A stretch of 64,000 nucleotides of DNA from Pseudomonas neuropathica (GCF_015461835.1 NZ_JACOPX010000011.1:62001-126000), one strand, 5' to 3'; positions 45,169 through 54,231 are shown, counted from the stretch's first letter. Notes: generated by a model not told the origin, from the sequence alone. Made by a program: numbers and translations.

Positions 45169-45492
45169 TTACAGCTCTAGCTGATTGGCCGTAATGCCGA
45201 ACGCCGCTGCAATTTTTTCGCGTGTCGCTTTACGTGGCTTGGACACCGTTTCCTGCTGGGCAAACGCCGGTTGCGAAATGCCCATGCGTTTGGCGACTTC
45301 TTCCTGAGTCAGGTTGAGGTGTTCGCGCCAGGCACGGATCGGTGTTGCCCCATCGACCATCCGACTGACGACCTCATGGGGAATCAGGTCGGGCTTCATT
45401 TTTTGCGCAACGTACTGCGCGTACGGAATGACCACGAAGGCCGGTTTGCTCTCGGCGTCGTTGATGATTTGGATATCTGTGGATAACTTCAT
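45169..45492 (-). CDS. XRE-family antitoxin-like regulator without adjacent toxin
   Basis: A 107-residue protein. Residues 1-30 (IQIINDAESKPAFVVIPYAQYVAQK) resemble the N-terminus of Phd/HigA-type antitoxins; residues about 52-100 form a helix-turn-helix (RAWREHLNLTQEEVAKRMGISQPAFAQQET and KIAAAFGITANQLEL). Upstream AATATAAGTCTTTTATAAG could hold its promoter. No RelE/HigB-size toxin gene is adjacent, so it may be an orphan repressor. Confidence 0.75.
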   Translation of the reverse strand: MKLSTDIQIINDAESKPAFVVIPYAQYVAQKMKPDLIPHEVVSRMVDGATPIRAWREHLNLTQEEVAKRMGISQPAFAQQETVSKPRKATREKIAAAFGITANQLEL

Positions 45493-45594
45493 TTTCGGAG
45501 AAATATAAGTCTTTTATAAGATTTCAGAATCTTTGCTTATATTTTTCGCGAAACCAATCAACAAGGTTTGACGGCTTGTTGCGAGTAGTCAGGA

Positions 45595-45996
45595 TCACTC
45601 CTGCCCAATCGACTCCAAAAACTCCGACCGTTCATCACTCATCCTCGCGATGCAGTCATTCTGCGCAATCGTGAAGGCCTTGCTCCCCGCCGTCGCCGGA
45701 AACGCCTCCACCGCGCAATCCGCATCCCGTGTCTTCAGCCACTGCTGCTGGGCGGTTTTGAGTTTGGCGGTGATATCCGCCAATTGCGTGGCGTTCTTGC
45801 CGTACGCGGTCTGCATGCGTTCGGTCAGGCTGGCGTAGTTGTCCTTGAGCAGGTCTTCAGCGGTAGTGCGGCTGTAGGTCGAGCATTCCAGGGTCTGGAC
45901 GTCGTTTTCGACGGCGTCGCACGGGTTGTTGTCGGACTCTTCGGCGGCGTGTACGCCGGTCGCCATCAGTGCCAAAGCCAGGAAGATCGATTTCAT
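45595..45996 (-). CDS. DUF1311/LprI-family periplasmic protein
   Basis: A 133-residue protein beginning at the ATG at 45996 with a signal peptide (SIFLALALMATGVHAAEES). The mature part has four Cys (CDAV, LECSTYS, DADCAVEAF, NDCIARMSDER) and the LprI pattern WLKTRDADC. The mycobacterial LprI inhibits lysozyme; most family members are uncharacterised. The longer frame to 46206 is not supported. Confidence 0.8.
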   Translation of the reverse strand: MKSIFLALALMATGVHAAEESDNNPCDAVENDVQTLECSTYSRTTAEDLLKDNYASLTERMQTAYGKNATQLADITAKLKTAQQQWLKTRDADCAVEAFPATAGSKAFTIAQNDCIARMSDERSEFLESIGQE

Positions 45997-46230
45997 TGTT
46001 GTCGCCGCTCTAATCCAGTGGTGTTTCCAAGATGCCGGAGATTCTGGCTCAAGCTTGCGGGCTTGAACAGGTAGCTGATCGGAGCGTCTGGCGACCCTTT
46101 GTCGCGGATTGACGCTTTCGGCAATTCCCCTGTCGTTTTTGCACCCGGTCGCCCCGGCACCGAGGCATATGCTGGCCCCAAAGCGCCGGCAGACGATTCG
46201 GCGCATGAATCGCCAATAAGGGGACGCCTG
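45997..46230 (+). promoter_or_regulatory. Divergent region before the dipeptidase-dgc operon
   Basis: No gene. TTTGTCGCGGATTG at 46098-46111 resembles the second GbdR-like half-site before gbcB, but a partner at 20-21 bases is not clear; GTCGTT at 46132 is 31 bases away. AAGGGGA precedes the dipeptidase ATG. Confidence 0.35.
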
Positions 46231-47208
46231 ATGAGCCCAGCCGAATTACACGCCGACAGCATCGTTATCGACGGTCTGATCATTGCCAAATGGAACCGCG
46301 AGCTGTTTGAAGACATGCGCAAGGGCGGTCTGACGGCGGCCAACTGCACTGTGTCGGTGTGGGAAGGCTTTCAGGCGACCGTGAACAATATTGCTGCCAG
46401 CCAGAAGCTGATCCGCGAAAACAGCGACCTGGTGATGCCGGTGCGCACCACCGCCGACATCCGCCGCGCCAAAGAGCAAGGCAAGACCGGCATCCTCTTT
46501 GGCTTCCAGAATGCTCACGCGTTTGAAGACCAGATCGGCTATGTCGAGGTGTTCAAGCAGCTCGGCGTCGGCATCGTGCAGATGTGCTACAACACCCAGA
46601 ACCTGGTCGGCACCGGTTGCTATGAGCGTGACGGCGGCCTGTCGGGCTTCGGTCGCGAGATCGTCGCCGAGATGAACCGCGTCGGCGTCATGTGCGACCT
46701 GTCCCACGTCGGTTCCAAGACTTCGGAAGAGGTCATCCTTGAATCGAAAAAACCGGTCTGCTATTCCCACTGCCTGCCGTCGGGTCTGAAAGAGCACCCG
46801 CGCAACAAGTCCGATGAGGAACTCAAGTTCATCGCGGATCATGGCGGTTTCGTCGGCGTGACCATGTTCGCGCCGTTCCTCGCCAAGGGCATCGATTCGA
46901 CCATCGACGACTACGCCGAAGCCATCGAATACGTGATGAACATCGTTGGCGAAGATTCAATCGGCATCGGCACCGACTTCACCCAGGGTCACGGTCAGGA
47001 CTTCTTCGAATACCTGACCCACGACAAGGGCTACGCCCGCCGCCTGACCAGCTTCGGCAAGATCATCAACCCGCTGGGCATCCGCACCGTCGGCGAGTTC
47101 CCGAACCTGACCGAAACCCTGCTCAAGCGCGGCCATTCCGAACGCGTGGTACGCAAGATCATGGGCGAGAACTGGGTCAACGTCCTCAAAGACGTCTGGG
47201 GCGAGTAA
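46231..47208 (+). CDS. Membrane dipeptidase (M19) homologue of the betaine operon
   Basis: A 325-residue amidohydrolase-fold protein of the renal dipeptidase family, without signal peptide. The ATG at 46231 (MSPAELHADSIVIDGLI) follows AAGGGG. Metal-site regions: ADSIVIDGLI near the start (the usual DxHxD is changed to DGLII), LSHVGSKTSEEVI near 155, SHCLPS near 178 and IGTDF near 250. It corresponds to P. aeruginosa PA5396 at the head of the dgc genes. A true peptidase role is doubtful; the substrate in betaine catabolism is unknown. Confidence 0.85.
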   Translation: MSPAELHADSIVIDGLIIAKWNRELFEDMRKGGLTAANCTVSVWEGFQATVNNIAASQKLIRENSDLVMPVRTTADIRRAKEQGKTGILFGFQNAHAFEDQIGYVEVFKQLGVGIVQMCYNTQNLVGTGCYERDGGLSGFGREIVAEMNRVGVMCDLSHVGSKTSEEVILESKKPVCYSHCLPSGLKEHPRNKSDEELKFIADHGGFVGVTMFAPFLAKGIDSTIDDYAEAIEYVMNIVGEDSIGIGTDFTQGHGQDFFEYLTHDKGYARRLTSFGKIINPLGIRTVGEFPNLTETLLKRGHSERVVRKIMGENWVNVLKDVWGE

Positions 47209-47235
47209 CGCTGACTCAAGACCGCCGCCGATCTG

Positions 47236-47269
47236 CCCCCTCTCCTGTGGGAGAGGGCTGGGGTGAGGG
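47236..47269. repeat. Half-size type C hairpin
   Basis: CCCTCTCCTGTGGGAGAGGG followed by CTGGGGTGAGGG: a single end of the type C element, between the dipeptidase gene and the next. Confidence 0.75.
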
Positions 47270-47314
47270 CAGCGGTCACCACTGAATCCACTATTTTTCT
47301 GGAGTTAAGTTTCC

Positions 47315-47845
47315 ATGGCCAAGATCGCCCCGCAATTGCCAATCGAAGTCGACAGCGAGACCGGTGTCTGGACCTCCGATGCCCTGCCAATGCTCTACGT
47401 ACCGCGCCACTTCTTCGTCAACAACCACATGGGCATCGAAGAAGTTCTGGGTGCTGACGCCTACGCCGAGATCCTCTACAAGGCCGGCTACAAGTCCGCC
47501 TGGCACTGGTGCGAGAAAGAAGCTGAATGCCACGGCCTGGAAGGCGTCGCGGTATTCGAGCATTACATGAAGCGCCTGTCGCAGCGCGGCTGGGGCCTGT
47601 TCAAGATCCAGGACATCGACCTCGACAAAGGCACTGCCAGCGTCAAGCTCGAGCACTCGGCGTTCGTCTACGTGTACGGCAAGGTCGGGCGCAAAGTCGA
47701 TTACATGTTCACCGGTTGGTTTGCCGGGGCCATGGATCAGATTCTTGAGGCTCGCGGCAGCAAGATTCGCACCGTCGCCGAGCAAGTCTACGGTGGCTCC
47801 GAAGAAGGCCACGACGACGGCCTGTTCACCGTCAAGCCGTTGTAA
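47315..47845 (+). CDS. DUF5943 protein of the dgc operon (PA5397-like)
   Basis: A 176-residue protein preceded by GGAG. The N-terminal part (LPMLYVPRHFFVNNHMGIEEVLGADAYAEILYKAGYKSAWHWCEKEAE) and the later KLEHSAFVYVYGKVGRKVDYMFTGWFAGAMDQIL are the family core, distantly like 4-vinyl-reductase/V4R ligand-binding folds. Always found beside dgcA in pseudomonads as far as I recall. It ends 15 bases before dgcA, so an accessory role in dimethylglycine demethylation is likely but unproven. Confidence 0.8.
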   Translation: MAKIAPQLPIEVDSETGVWTSDALPMLYVPRHFFVNNHMGIEEVLGADAYAEILYKAGYKSAWHWCEKEAECHGLEGVAVFEHYMKRLSQRGWGLFKIQDIDLDKGTASVKLEHSAFVYVYGKVGRKVDYMFTGWFAGAMDQILEARGSKIRTVAEQVYGGSEEGHDDGLFTVKPL

Positions 47846-47860
47846 GTCGAGGAACCCGCC

Positions 47861-49921
47861 ATGGCTTTCGAAGCAATGTTCCAGCCGATCCAGATCGGCA
47901 AATTGACCATCCGCAACCGCGTGCTCAGCACCGCGCACGCTGAGGTCTACGCAACGGACGGCGGCATGACCACCGACCGCTACGTCAAATACTACGAAGA
48001 GAAAGCCAAGGGCGGCATCGGCCTGGCGATTTGCGGCGGCTCCTCTGTGGTCGCCATCGACAGCCCGCAGGAATGGTGGAGCTCGGTGAATTTGTCCACC
48101 GACCGCATCATTCCGCATTTCCAGAACCTGGCCGACGCCATGCACAAGCATGGCGCCAAGATCATGATTCAGATTACCCACATGGGCCGGCGCTCGCGCT
48201 GGGACGGCTTCAACTGGCCGACGCTGATGTCGCCTTCGGGCATCCGTGAACCGGTACACCGCGCCACCTGCAAAACCATCGAGCCGGAAGAAATCTGGCG
48301 GGTGATTGGCAACTATGCCCAGGCGGCGCGTCGGGCCAAGGCCGGTGGTCTCGACGGCGTTGAGCTGTCAGCGGTGCACCAGCACATGATCGACCAGTTC
48401 TGGAGCCCGCGCGTCAACAAGCGTACCGACGAATGGGGCGGCACCTTCGAAGGCCGGATGAAGTTCGGTCTGGAAGTACTGAAAGCCGTGCGCGCCGAGG
48501 TCGGTGACGACTTTTGCGTGGGCATGCGTCTGTGCGGTGACGAGTTCCACCCGGACGGCTTGTCCCACGAGGACATGAAGCAGATCGCCAAGTATTACGA
48601 CGACACCGGCATGCTCGACTTCATCGGCGTCGTCGGCTCGGGTTGTGACACCCACAACACCCTGGCCAACGTGATTCCGAACATGAGTTATCCACCGGAG
48701 CCGTTCCTGCATCTGGCCGCCGGTATCAAGGAAGTGGTCAAGGTGCCGGTGCTGCACGCACAGAACATCAAGGACCCGAACCAGGCCACTCGGATTCTTG
48801 AGGGCGGTTACGTCGACATGGTCGGCATGACCCGTGCGCACATCGCTGACCCGCACCTGATCGCCAAGATCAAGATGGGCCAGATCGATCAGATCAAACA
48901 GTGCGTCGGCGCCAACTACTGCATCGACCGCCAGTATCAAGGCCTCGACGTGTTGTGCATCCAGAATGCCGCGACCTCCCGCGAATACATGGGCGTGCCG
49001 CACATCATCGAGAAATCCACCGGGCCGAAACGCAAGGTTGTGATCGTCGGTGCCGGCCCGGCCGGGATGGAAGCGGCACGCGTTGCTGCCGAACGTGGCC
49101 ACGACGTGACCCTGTTCGAGAAGAAGGAATTCATCGGCGGGCAGATCACTACCGCATCGAAAGCGCCGCAACGTGACCAGATCGCCGGTATTACCCGCTG
49201 GTTCCAGCTGGAACTGGCACGGCTGAAAGTCGATCTGCGTCTGGGCACGGCGGCTGATGCCGAGACCATCATGGACTTGCGTCCGGACGTGGTGGTGCTG
49301 GCGGTCGGCGGGCATCCGTATCTGGAACAGAACGAACACTGGGGCGCCGCCGAAGGTCTGGTAGTCAGCAGTTGGGACGTGCTCGACGGCAAGGTTGCAC
49401 CGGGCAAGAACGTGCTGGTCTACGACACCATTTGCGAGTTCACCGGGATGTCGGTTGCCGACTTCCTCGCCGACAAGGGCAGCCAGGTCGAGATCGTCAC
49501 CGACGACATCAAACCGGGCGTGGCCATCGGCGGTACGTCGTTCCCGACCTACTACCGCAGCATGTACCCGAAAGAAGTGATCATGACCGGCGACATGATG
49601 CTGGAGAAGGTCTACCGCGAAGGCGACAAACTGGTCGCGGTGCTGGAAAACGAATACACCGGCGCCAAAGAGGAGCGGGTGGTCGATCAGGTGGTGGTGG
49701 AGAACGGCGTGCGTCCGGATGAGGAAATCTACTACGCGCTCAAAGAGGGTTCGCGCAACAAGGGCCAGATCGACGTCGAAGCGTTGTTCGCGATCCAGCC
49801 GCAACCTTCGCTGAGCGAGACGGGCGACGGCTACTTGCTGTTCCGCATCGGCGACTGTGTGGCGCAGCGCAACACCCACGCCGCCATCTACGACGCGCTC
49901 AGACTGTGTAAAGACTTCTAA
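47861..49921 (+). CDS. dgcA: Dimethylglycine demethylase subunit DgcA
   Basis: A 686-residue flavoprotein of the trimethylamine-dehydrogenase/old-yellow-enzyme type. Residues about 5-340 form the FMN TIM barrel (HMGRRSRWDGFNWP, GVELSAVHQHMIDQFWSPRVNKR). Next is the iron-sulfur region, where C348, C354 and C366 are seen but the usual second Cys is Ala351. Residues 385-680 are the dinucleotide-binding part (VVIVGAGPAGMEAARVAAERG). With DgcB and the ETF pair it takes one methyl from dimethylglycine to give sarcosine. Confidence 0.92.
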   Translation: MAFEAMFQPIQIGKLTIRNRVLSTAHAEVYATDGGMTTDRYVKYYEEKAKGGIGLAICGGSSVVAIDSPQEWWSSVNLSTDRIIPHFQNLADAMHKHGAKIMIQITHMGRRSRWDGFNWPTLMSPSGIREPVHRATCKTIEPEEIWRVIGNYAQAARRAKAGGLDGVELSAVHQHMIDQFWSPRVNKRTDEWGGTFEGRMKFGLEVLKAVRAEVGDDFCVGMRLCGDEFHPDGLSHEDMKQIAKYYDDTGMLDFIGVVGSGCDTHNTLANVIPNMSYPPEPFLHLAAGIKEVVKVPVLHAQNIKDPNQATRILEGGYVDMVGMTRAHIADPHLIAKIKMGQIDQIKQCVGANYCIDRQYQGLDVLCIQNAATSREYMGVPHIIEKSTGPKRKVVIVGAGPAGMEAARVAAERGHDVTLFEKKEFIGGQITTASKAPQRDQIAGITRWFQLELARLKVDLRLGTAADAETIMDLRPDVVVLAVGGHPYLEQNEHWGAAEGLVVSSWDVLDGKVAPGKNVLVYDTICEFTGMSVADFLADKGSQVEIVTDDIKPGVAIGGTSFPTYYRSMYPKEVIMTGDMMLEKVYREGDKLVAVLENEYTGAKEERVVDQVVVENGVRPDEEIYYALKEGSRNKGQIDVEALFAIQPQPSLSETGDGYLLFRIGDCVAQRNTHAAIYDALRLCKDF

Positions 49922-49939
49922 AGGCTTGCACACAACCCT

Positions 49940-50029
49940 GTGGGAGCGAGCTTGCTCGCGAAAGCGGTGGATCAGTCGACATCGATGTTGAATGTCAGTC
50001 CGCCTTCGCGAGCAAGCTCGCTCCCACAG
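49940..50029. repeat. Type A REP inverted pair between dgcA and dgcB
   Basis: TGTGGGAGCGAGCTTGCTCG and its complement with about 40 bases between, inside an evident operon. Confidence 0.9.
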
Positions 50030-50085
50030 TGACCGAGTAAGGCAACTCGACCTGCAAGACCCTGCGGTCTTTGGGAGCTTCACCT

Positions 50086-52035
50086 ATGTTGAACACCCTT
50101 CTTCCAATCCTGTTGTTCGCCGCCCTGGGCCTTGGTGTCCTCGGCGCGTTGCGGCGGGTAGCGATGTGGCGTCGGGGCCGGGCCTCGAAGGTCGATCTGA
50201 TCGGCGGCCTGTTCGCCATGCCCAAGCGCTACATGGTCGATTTGCACCATGTCGTGGCGCGGGACAAATACATCGCCAACACCCACGTGGCCACGGCCGG
50301 CGGTGCGGTGGCGTCGATTGTGCTGGCGCTGCTGGTGCACGGTTTCGGCCTGCATAACCGCATACTCGGTTACGCCTTGCTGCTGATGACGGCAGTGATG
50401 TTCGTCGGCGCGATCTTCGTTTATCTGCGTCGGCGCAACCCGCCCGCGCGGCTGTCGAAAGGCCCGTGGATGCGCCTGCCGAAAAGCCTGCTGGCGTTCT
50501 CGGCGTCGTTCTTTCTGCTGACCTTGCCAGTGGCCGGAATTCTTCCGGAGAACTTTGGCGGCTGGATACTCGCGGTCATCCTCGGGATCGGCGTGTTGTG
50601 GGGCGTGTCGGAACTGTTCTTCGGCATGACCTGGGGCGGGCCGATGAAACACGCCTTTGCCGGTGCCTTGCACCTGGCCTGGCACCGTCGCGCCGAACGT
50701 TTTGGCGGCGGCCGTTCCACGGGTTTGAAGCCGTTGGATCTCAATGATCCGTCAGCGCCGTTGGGTGTTGAGAAACCCAAGGATTTCACCTGGAACCAGT
50801 TGCTCGGTTTCGATGCCTGCGTGCAGTGCGGCAAATGCGAAGCGGCGTGCCCGGCTTTCGCCGCCGGCCAGCCACTGAACCCGAAAAAACTGATTCAGGA
50901 CATGGTCGTCGGCCTCGCTGGCGGCACCGATGCGAAGTTCGCCGGCAGTCCGTATCCCGGCAAACCAGTGGGCGAACACAGCGGTAATCCACATCAACCG
51001 ATCGTCAACGGTCTGGTCGACGCCGAAACCCTGTGGTCGTGCACAACCTGCCGTGCCTGCGTCGAGGAGTGCCCGATGATGATCGAGCACGTCGATGCCA
51101 TCGTCGACATGCGCCGTCACCTGACCCTGGAAAAAGGTGCGACGCCGAACAAGGGGGCCGAAGTCCTCGAGAACCTCATTGCCACCGACAACCCCGGCGG
51201 TTTTGCCCCGGGCGGACGGATGAACTGGGCAGCGGATCTGAACCTCAATCTGCTCAGTGAAAAGAAATCCACCGACGTGCTGTTCTGGGTCGGCGACGGT
51301 GCCTTCGACATGCGTAACCAGCGCACTTTGCGCGCGTTCGTCAAAGTGCTGAAAGCGGCGAAAATCGACTTCGCCGTGTTGGGCCTGGAAGAACGTGACA
51401 GCGGCGACGTGGCCCGTCGTCTGGGCGATGAAGCGACCTTCCAGTTGCTCGCCAAACGCAATATCCAGACCCTGGCCAAATACAGCTTCAACCGCATCGT
51501 CACCTGCGATCCACACAGTTTCCATGTGCTGAAAAACGAATATGGCGCCTTCGACGGCAACTACCTGGTGCAGCACCACAGTACCTACATGGCGGAAATC
51601 ATTCAGGCCGGTGCGCTGAACCTCGGCCAGCACAAAGGCAACAGCGTGACCTATCACGACCCGTGCTACCTGGGGCGTTACAACGGCGAGTACGAAGCGC
51701 CGCGCGAAGTGCTGCGTACCCTCGGCATCGAGATCAAAGAGATGCAACGTTCCGGTTTCCGCTCGCGCTGCTGCGGCGGCGGCGGCGGGGCGCCGATCAC
51801 CGACATTCCGGGTAAGCAACGGATTCCTGATATGCGCATGGAAGACATCCGCGAGACCGGCGCCGAACTGGTGGCCGTGGGTTGTCCACAGTGCACGGCG
51901 ATGCTCGAAGGCGTGGTCGAACCGCGTCCGCTGATCAAGGACATCGCCGAACTGGTCGCCGACGCGCTGCTCGAAGACGCTGCGCCAAGCAAGCCTGCCA
52001 CCCCGGCCAAACGTGAACCAGCGGAGGCCCACTGA
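50086..52035 (+). CDS. dgcB: Dimethylglycine demethylase subunit DgcB (membrane iron-sulfur protein)
   Basis: A 649-residue protein; the ATG at 50086 follows GGGAG. About five hydrophobic helices occupy residues 1-200 (one start LNTLLPILLFAALGLGVLGAL). Two ferredoxin motifs follow: CVQCGKCEAACP near 245 and CTTCRACVEECP near 322. The C-terminal half holds two CCG-type cysteine-rich segments (HDPCYLGRYNGEYEAPREVL and RCCGGGGGAPITDI, CPQCTAML) as in heterodisulfide-reductase-like electron carriers. It probably passes electrons between DgcA, the ETF and the quinone pool. Confidence 0.92.
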   Translation: MLNTLLPILLFAALGLGVLGALRRVAMWRRGRASKVDLIGGLFAMPKRYMVDLHHVVARDKYIANTHVATAGGAVASIVLALLVHGFGLHNRILGYALLLMTAVMFVGAIFVYLRRRNPPARLSKGPWMRLPKSLLAFSASFFLLTLPVAGILPENFGGWILAVILGIGVLWGVSELFFGMTWGGPMKHAFAGALHLAWHRRAERFGGGRSTGLKPLDLNDPSAPLGVEKPKDFTWNQLLGFDACVQCGKCEAACPAFAAGQPLNPKKLIQDMVVGLAGGTDAKFAGSPYPGKPVGEHSGNPHQPIVNGLVDAETLWSCTTCRACVEECPMMIEHVDAIVDMRRHLTLEKGATPNKGAEVLENLIATDNPGGFAPGGRMNWAADLNLNLLSEKKSTDVLFWVGDGAFDMRNQRTLRAFVKVLKAAKIDFAVLGLEERDSGDVARRLGDEATFQLLAKRNIQTLAKYSFNRIVTCDPHSFHVLKNEYGAFDGNYLVQHHSTYMAEIIQAGALNLGQHKGNSVTYHDPCYLGRYNGEYEAPREVLRTLGIEIKEMQRSGFRSRCCGGGGGAPITDIPGKQRIPDMRMEDIRETGAELVAVGCPQCTAMLEGVVEPRPLIKDIAELVADALLEDAAPSKPATPAKREPAEAH

Positions 52036-53255
52036 TGAGCGACATTATCCGCCGCGACCCGCGCGCCGAATGGATTGCGCGTAACCGTTTGCATCCGCTA
52101 CACGCGGCCATGCAACCGGCGCAACACAGTTGGATGGGCCCCAACGGCATCATCCGCAAGAACCTGCACGGTATTGGTTTTATCGGCCCCAACGGCATCA
52201 AGCGGATCGATCGCAGCGGCGCGCAACAGGGCGGGGCGGTCAAACGTTCGGCCACAGTTGAAGTGCAATTGCCACTGCATCAGGTGCCGGCCCCGGCGTT
52301 CTATATCAGTGTGGTGCCGGACATGGTCGGCGGCCGCCTGAGCAGCCACGATCGCGACTTGCTCGGCCTCGCTCATCAGCTCGCCGGCAATGACGGCGCG
52401 GTGCTGGCGGTGGTCTTTGGCGAGCACAAGGAAAACGCCTTCGCCACGGCAGGCGTCGATCGCTTGCTGGTGCTGGAGGGCGAAGCCTTTAGTGGTTATG
52501 CACCGGAGCAACGCGTGCAAGGCTTGCGCGCTGTGGATAACCAGTTCAACCCGCGTCACTGGCTGCTCCCAGACAGTCGCAGCGGTGGCGGCGAACTCGG
52601 CCGGCGTTTTGCCGCTGCACTGGGCGAGCGCCCGGCCACGCGGGTCTGGCAGGTCAAGGATCAGGAGTGCATCGGTCGTGCCGGTGCGGGTCTGCAAGAC
52701 CTCGCCCGTCCGCTCGCACGGTTGATTCTCGCCGCCGCCGAATGCGCGGAGCCGGTCAGCGAAACCCGTCATGAAGCCTTGTCGGTGGAGTTATCCACAA
52801 CAGTGGCGCGCAGCCTGTCGCGGATTGAAGATCTCGGCGCCGTGGCGGTCGACCCGGCAGCGATTCCGATGGCCGAAGCGGAGTTCATTTTCTCCGGCGG
52901 CAACGGCGTCAAGGACTGGGCACTGTTCCACGAAACGGCGGCGGCACTCGGCGCTACCGAAGGTGCGTCGCGGGTGGCGGTGGACGATGGCTTCATGGCC
53001 CGTGATCGCCAGGTCGGCGCGTCCGGCACCTGGGTCACCGCGCGGGTGTATGTTGCGGTGGGGATTTCCGGGGCGATCCAGCACCTGCAAGGCATTGGTG
53101 CCTGTGACAAGGTGGTGGCGATCAACCTCGATCCGGGTTGCGACATGATCAAGCGTGCAGACCTCTCTGTGATCGGCGAGAGCGCAGAGATTCTTCAGGC
53201 GTTGATCGAGGCGGTGGCGGCTTACCGCAACGAAGCCAAGCGCGATGCGGCTTAA
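52035..53255 (+). CDS. Electron transfer flavoprotein alpha subunit (dgc-linked)
   Basis: A 406-residue alpha subunit. The C-terminal FAD domain is clear: VDDGFMARDRQVGASGTWVTARVYVAVGISGAIQHLQGI near 330 and AINLDPGCDMIKRADLSVIGE near 380. The N-terminal about 100 residues are longer than in housekeeping EtfA. It overlaps dgcB by one base (TGATG), and the beta subunit follows after 9 bases, so the pair is dedicated to betaine methyl oxidation rather than fatty-acid oxidation. Confidence 0.9.
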   Translation: MSDIIRRDPRAEWIARNRLHPLHAAMQPAQHSWMGPNGIIRKNLHGIGFIGPNGIKRIDRSGAQQGGAVKRSATVEVQLPLHQVPAPAFYISVVPDMVGGRLSSHDRDLLGLAHQLAGNDGAVLAVVFGEHKENAFATAGVDRLLVLEGEAFSGYAPEQRVQGLRAVDNQFNPRHWLLPDSRSGGGELGRRFAAALGERPATRVWQVKDQECIGRAGAGLQDLARPLARLILAAAECAEPVSETRHEALSVELSTTVARSLSRIEDLGAVAVDPAAIPMAEAEFIFSGGNGVKDWALFHETAAALGATEGASRVAVDDGFMARDRQVGASGTWVTARVYVAVGISGAIQHLQGIGACDKVVAINLDPGCDMIKRADLSVIGESAEILQALIEAVAAYRNEAKRDAA

Positions 53256-53264
53256 GGAAACGCT

Positions 53265-54035
53265 ATGAACACGAAAGTAATCAGTCTGGTTTCAATCGGC
53301 GCTCACCCTACTTCCGGGCGGCCACGCCGCGCTGATCAGGACGCACGCGCCGTGGAACTGGGTTTGCAACTGGCTGGGGATAACTTGCAAGTGCTGCATG
53401 CCGGCGACGTTGCGGAGCCGGCCTTGCGCGCCTATCTGGGCATGGGGCTTGAGCAGATGCATGTGCTGGAGCAACCGGCTGGTGCCGATGCGCTGCCGGC
53501 GCTGACCGCGTATCTGCGTGATGCCGGTGCGCAGGTGGTGCTGACCGGCAGCCAGGCGGAAACCGGCGAAGGTTCGGGGATGTTGCCGTTCTTGCTGGCG
53601 GAAGGTCTGGGCTGGCCGCTGGTGGTGGGCCTGGCGCAGGTCGAGTCGATCAACGAAGGTTCGGCGCTGGTGCTGCAAGCGTTGCCGCGCGGGCAACGGC
53701 GCCGGTTGAAAGTGAAGCTGCCGTTTCTGGCGACTGTGGATAACGCTGCGCCGAAGCCTCGGCAGAGTGCTTATGGGCCGGCGCGACGTGGGGTTTTGCA
53801 GGCTGAAGACGTTCAGGTGGTGGACGATGAGTTGCTCGCGGTCGGCACTTTGCAAGCGGCCAAGCCACGGCCGAAACGCTTGAAGGTGATCAAGGCCAAG
53901 AGTGGGGCGGACCGGATGAAGGCCGCGACGGCCAAGGCCAGTGGGGGTGGTGGGCAGGTGCTCAAGGGGGTTACTGCGCAGGCTGGCGCCGAGGCGATTC
54001 TCAAGTTGCTGATCGAAGAGGGTGTTGTTCGCTGA
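53265..54035 (+). CDS. Electron transfer flavoprotein beta subunit (dgc-linked)
   Basis: A 256-residue EtfB homologue with AAGGAAA before the ATG. The AMP-binding Rossmann-like core is seen in ARAVELGLQLAGDNLQVLHAGDV, ALPALTAYLRDAGAQVVLTGSQAETGEGSGMLPFLLAEGLGWPLV. The C-terminal 50 residues are Lys/Ala-rich and low in complexity (KPRPKRLKVIKAKSG). It closes the operon; a type C repeat follows at once. Confidence 0.9.
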   Translation: MNTKVISLVSIGAHPTSGRPRRADQDARAVELGLQLAGDNLQVLHAGDVAEPALRAYLGMGLEQMHVLEQPAGADALPALTAYLRDAGAQVVLTGSQAETGEGSGMLPFLLAEGLGWPLVVGLAQVESINEGSALVLQALPRGQRRRLKVKLPFLATVDNAAPKPRQSAYGPARRGVLQAEDVQVVDDELLAVGTLQAAKPRPKRLKVIKAKSGADRMKAATAKASGGGGQVLKGVTAQAGAEAILKLLIEEGVVR

Positions 54036-54039
54036 AAAG

Positions 54040-54231
54040 CCCCTCACCCTAGCCCTCTCCCAGAGGGAGAGGGGACCGACCGAGTGGTATTGGCTAATTA
54101 CATCGACCTGCGATTGCGCGGTGACCTTGGCTTGGCCAAGCCTGAGATCACAATGTTCGTTCAGGTCGGTGGAGTTTGACCAGGCGATGCGGTCGGCTCC
54201 CTCTCCCTTTGGGAGAGGGCTGGGGTGAGGG
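54040..54231. repeat. Type C nested palindrome (copy 4)
   Basis: CCCTCACCCTAGCCCTCTCC left, GGGAGAGGGCTGGGGTGAGG right, inner arms ATCGACCTGC and TTCAGGTCGGTGG. About 190 bases, directly after the etfB-like stop. Confidence 0.88.
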
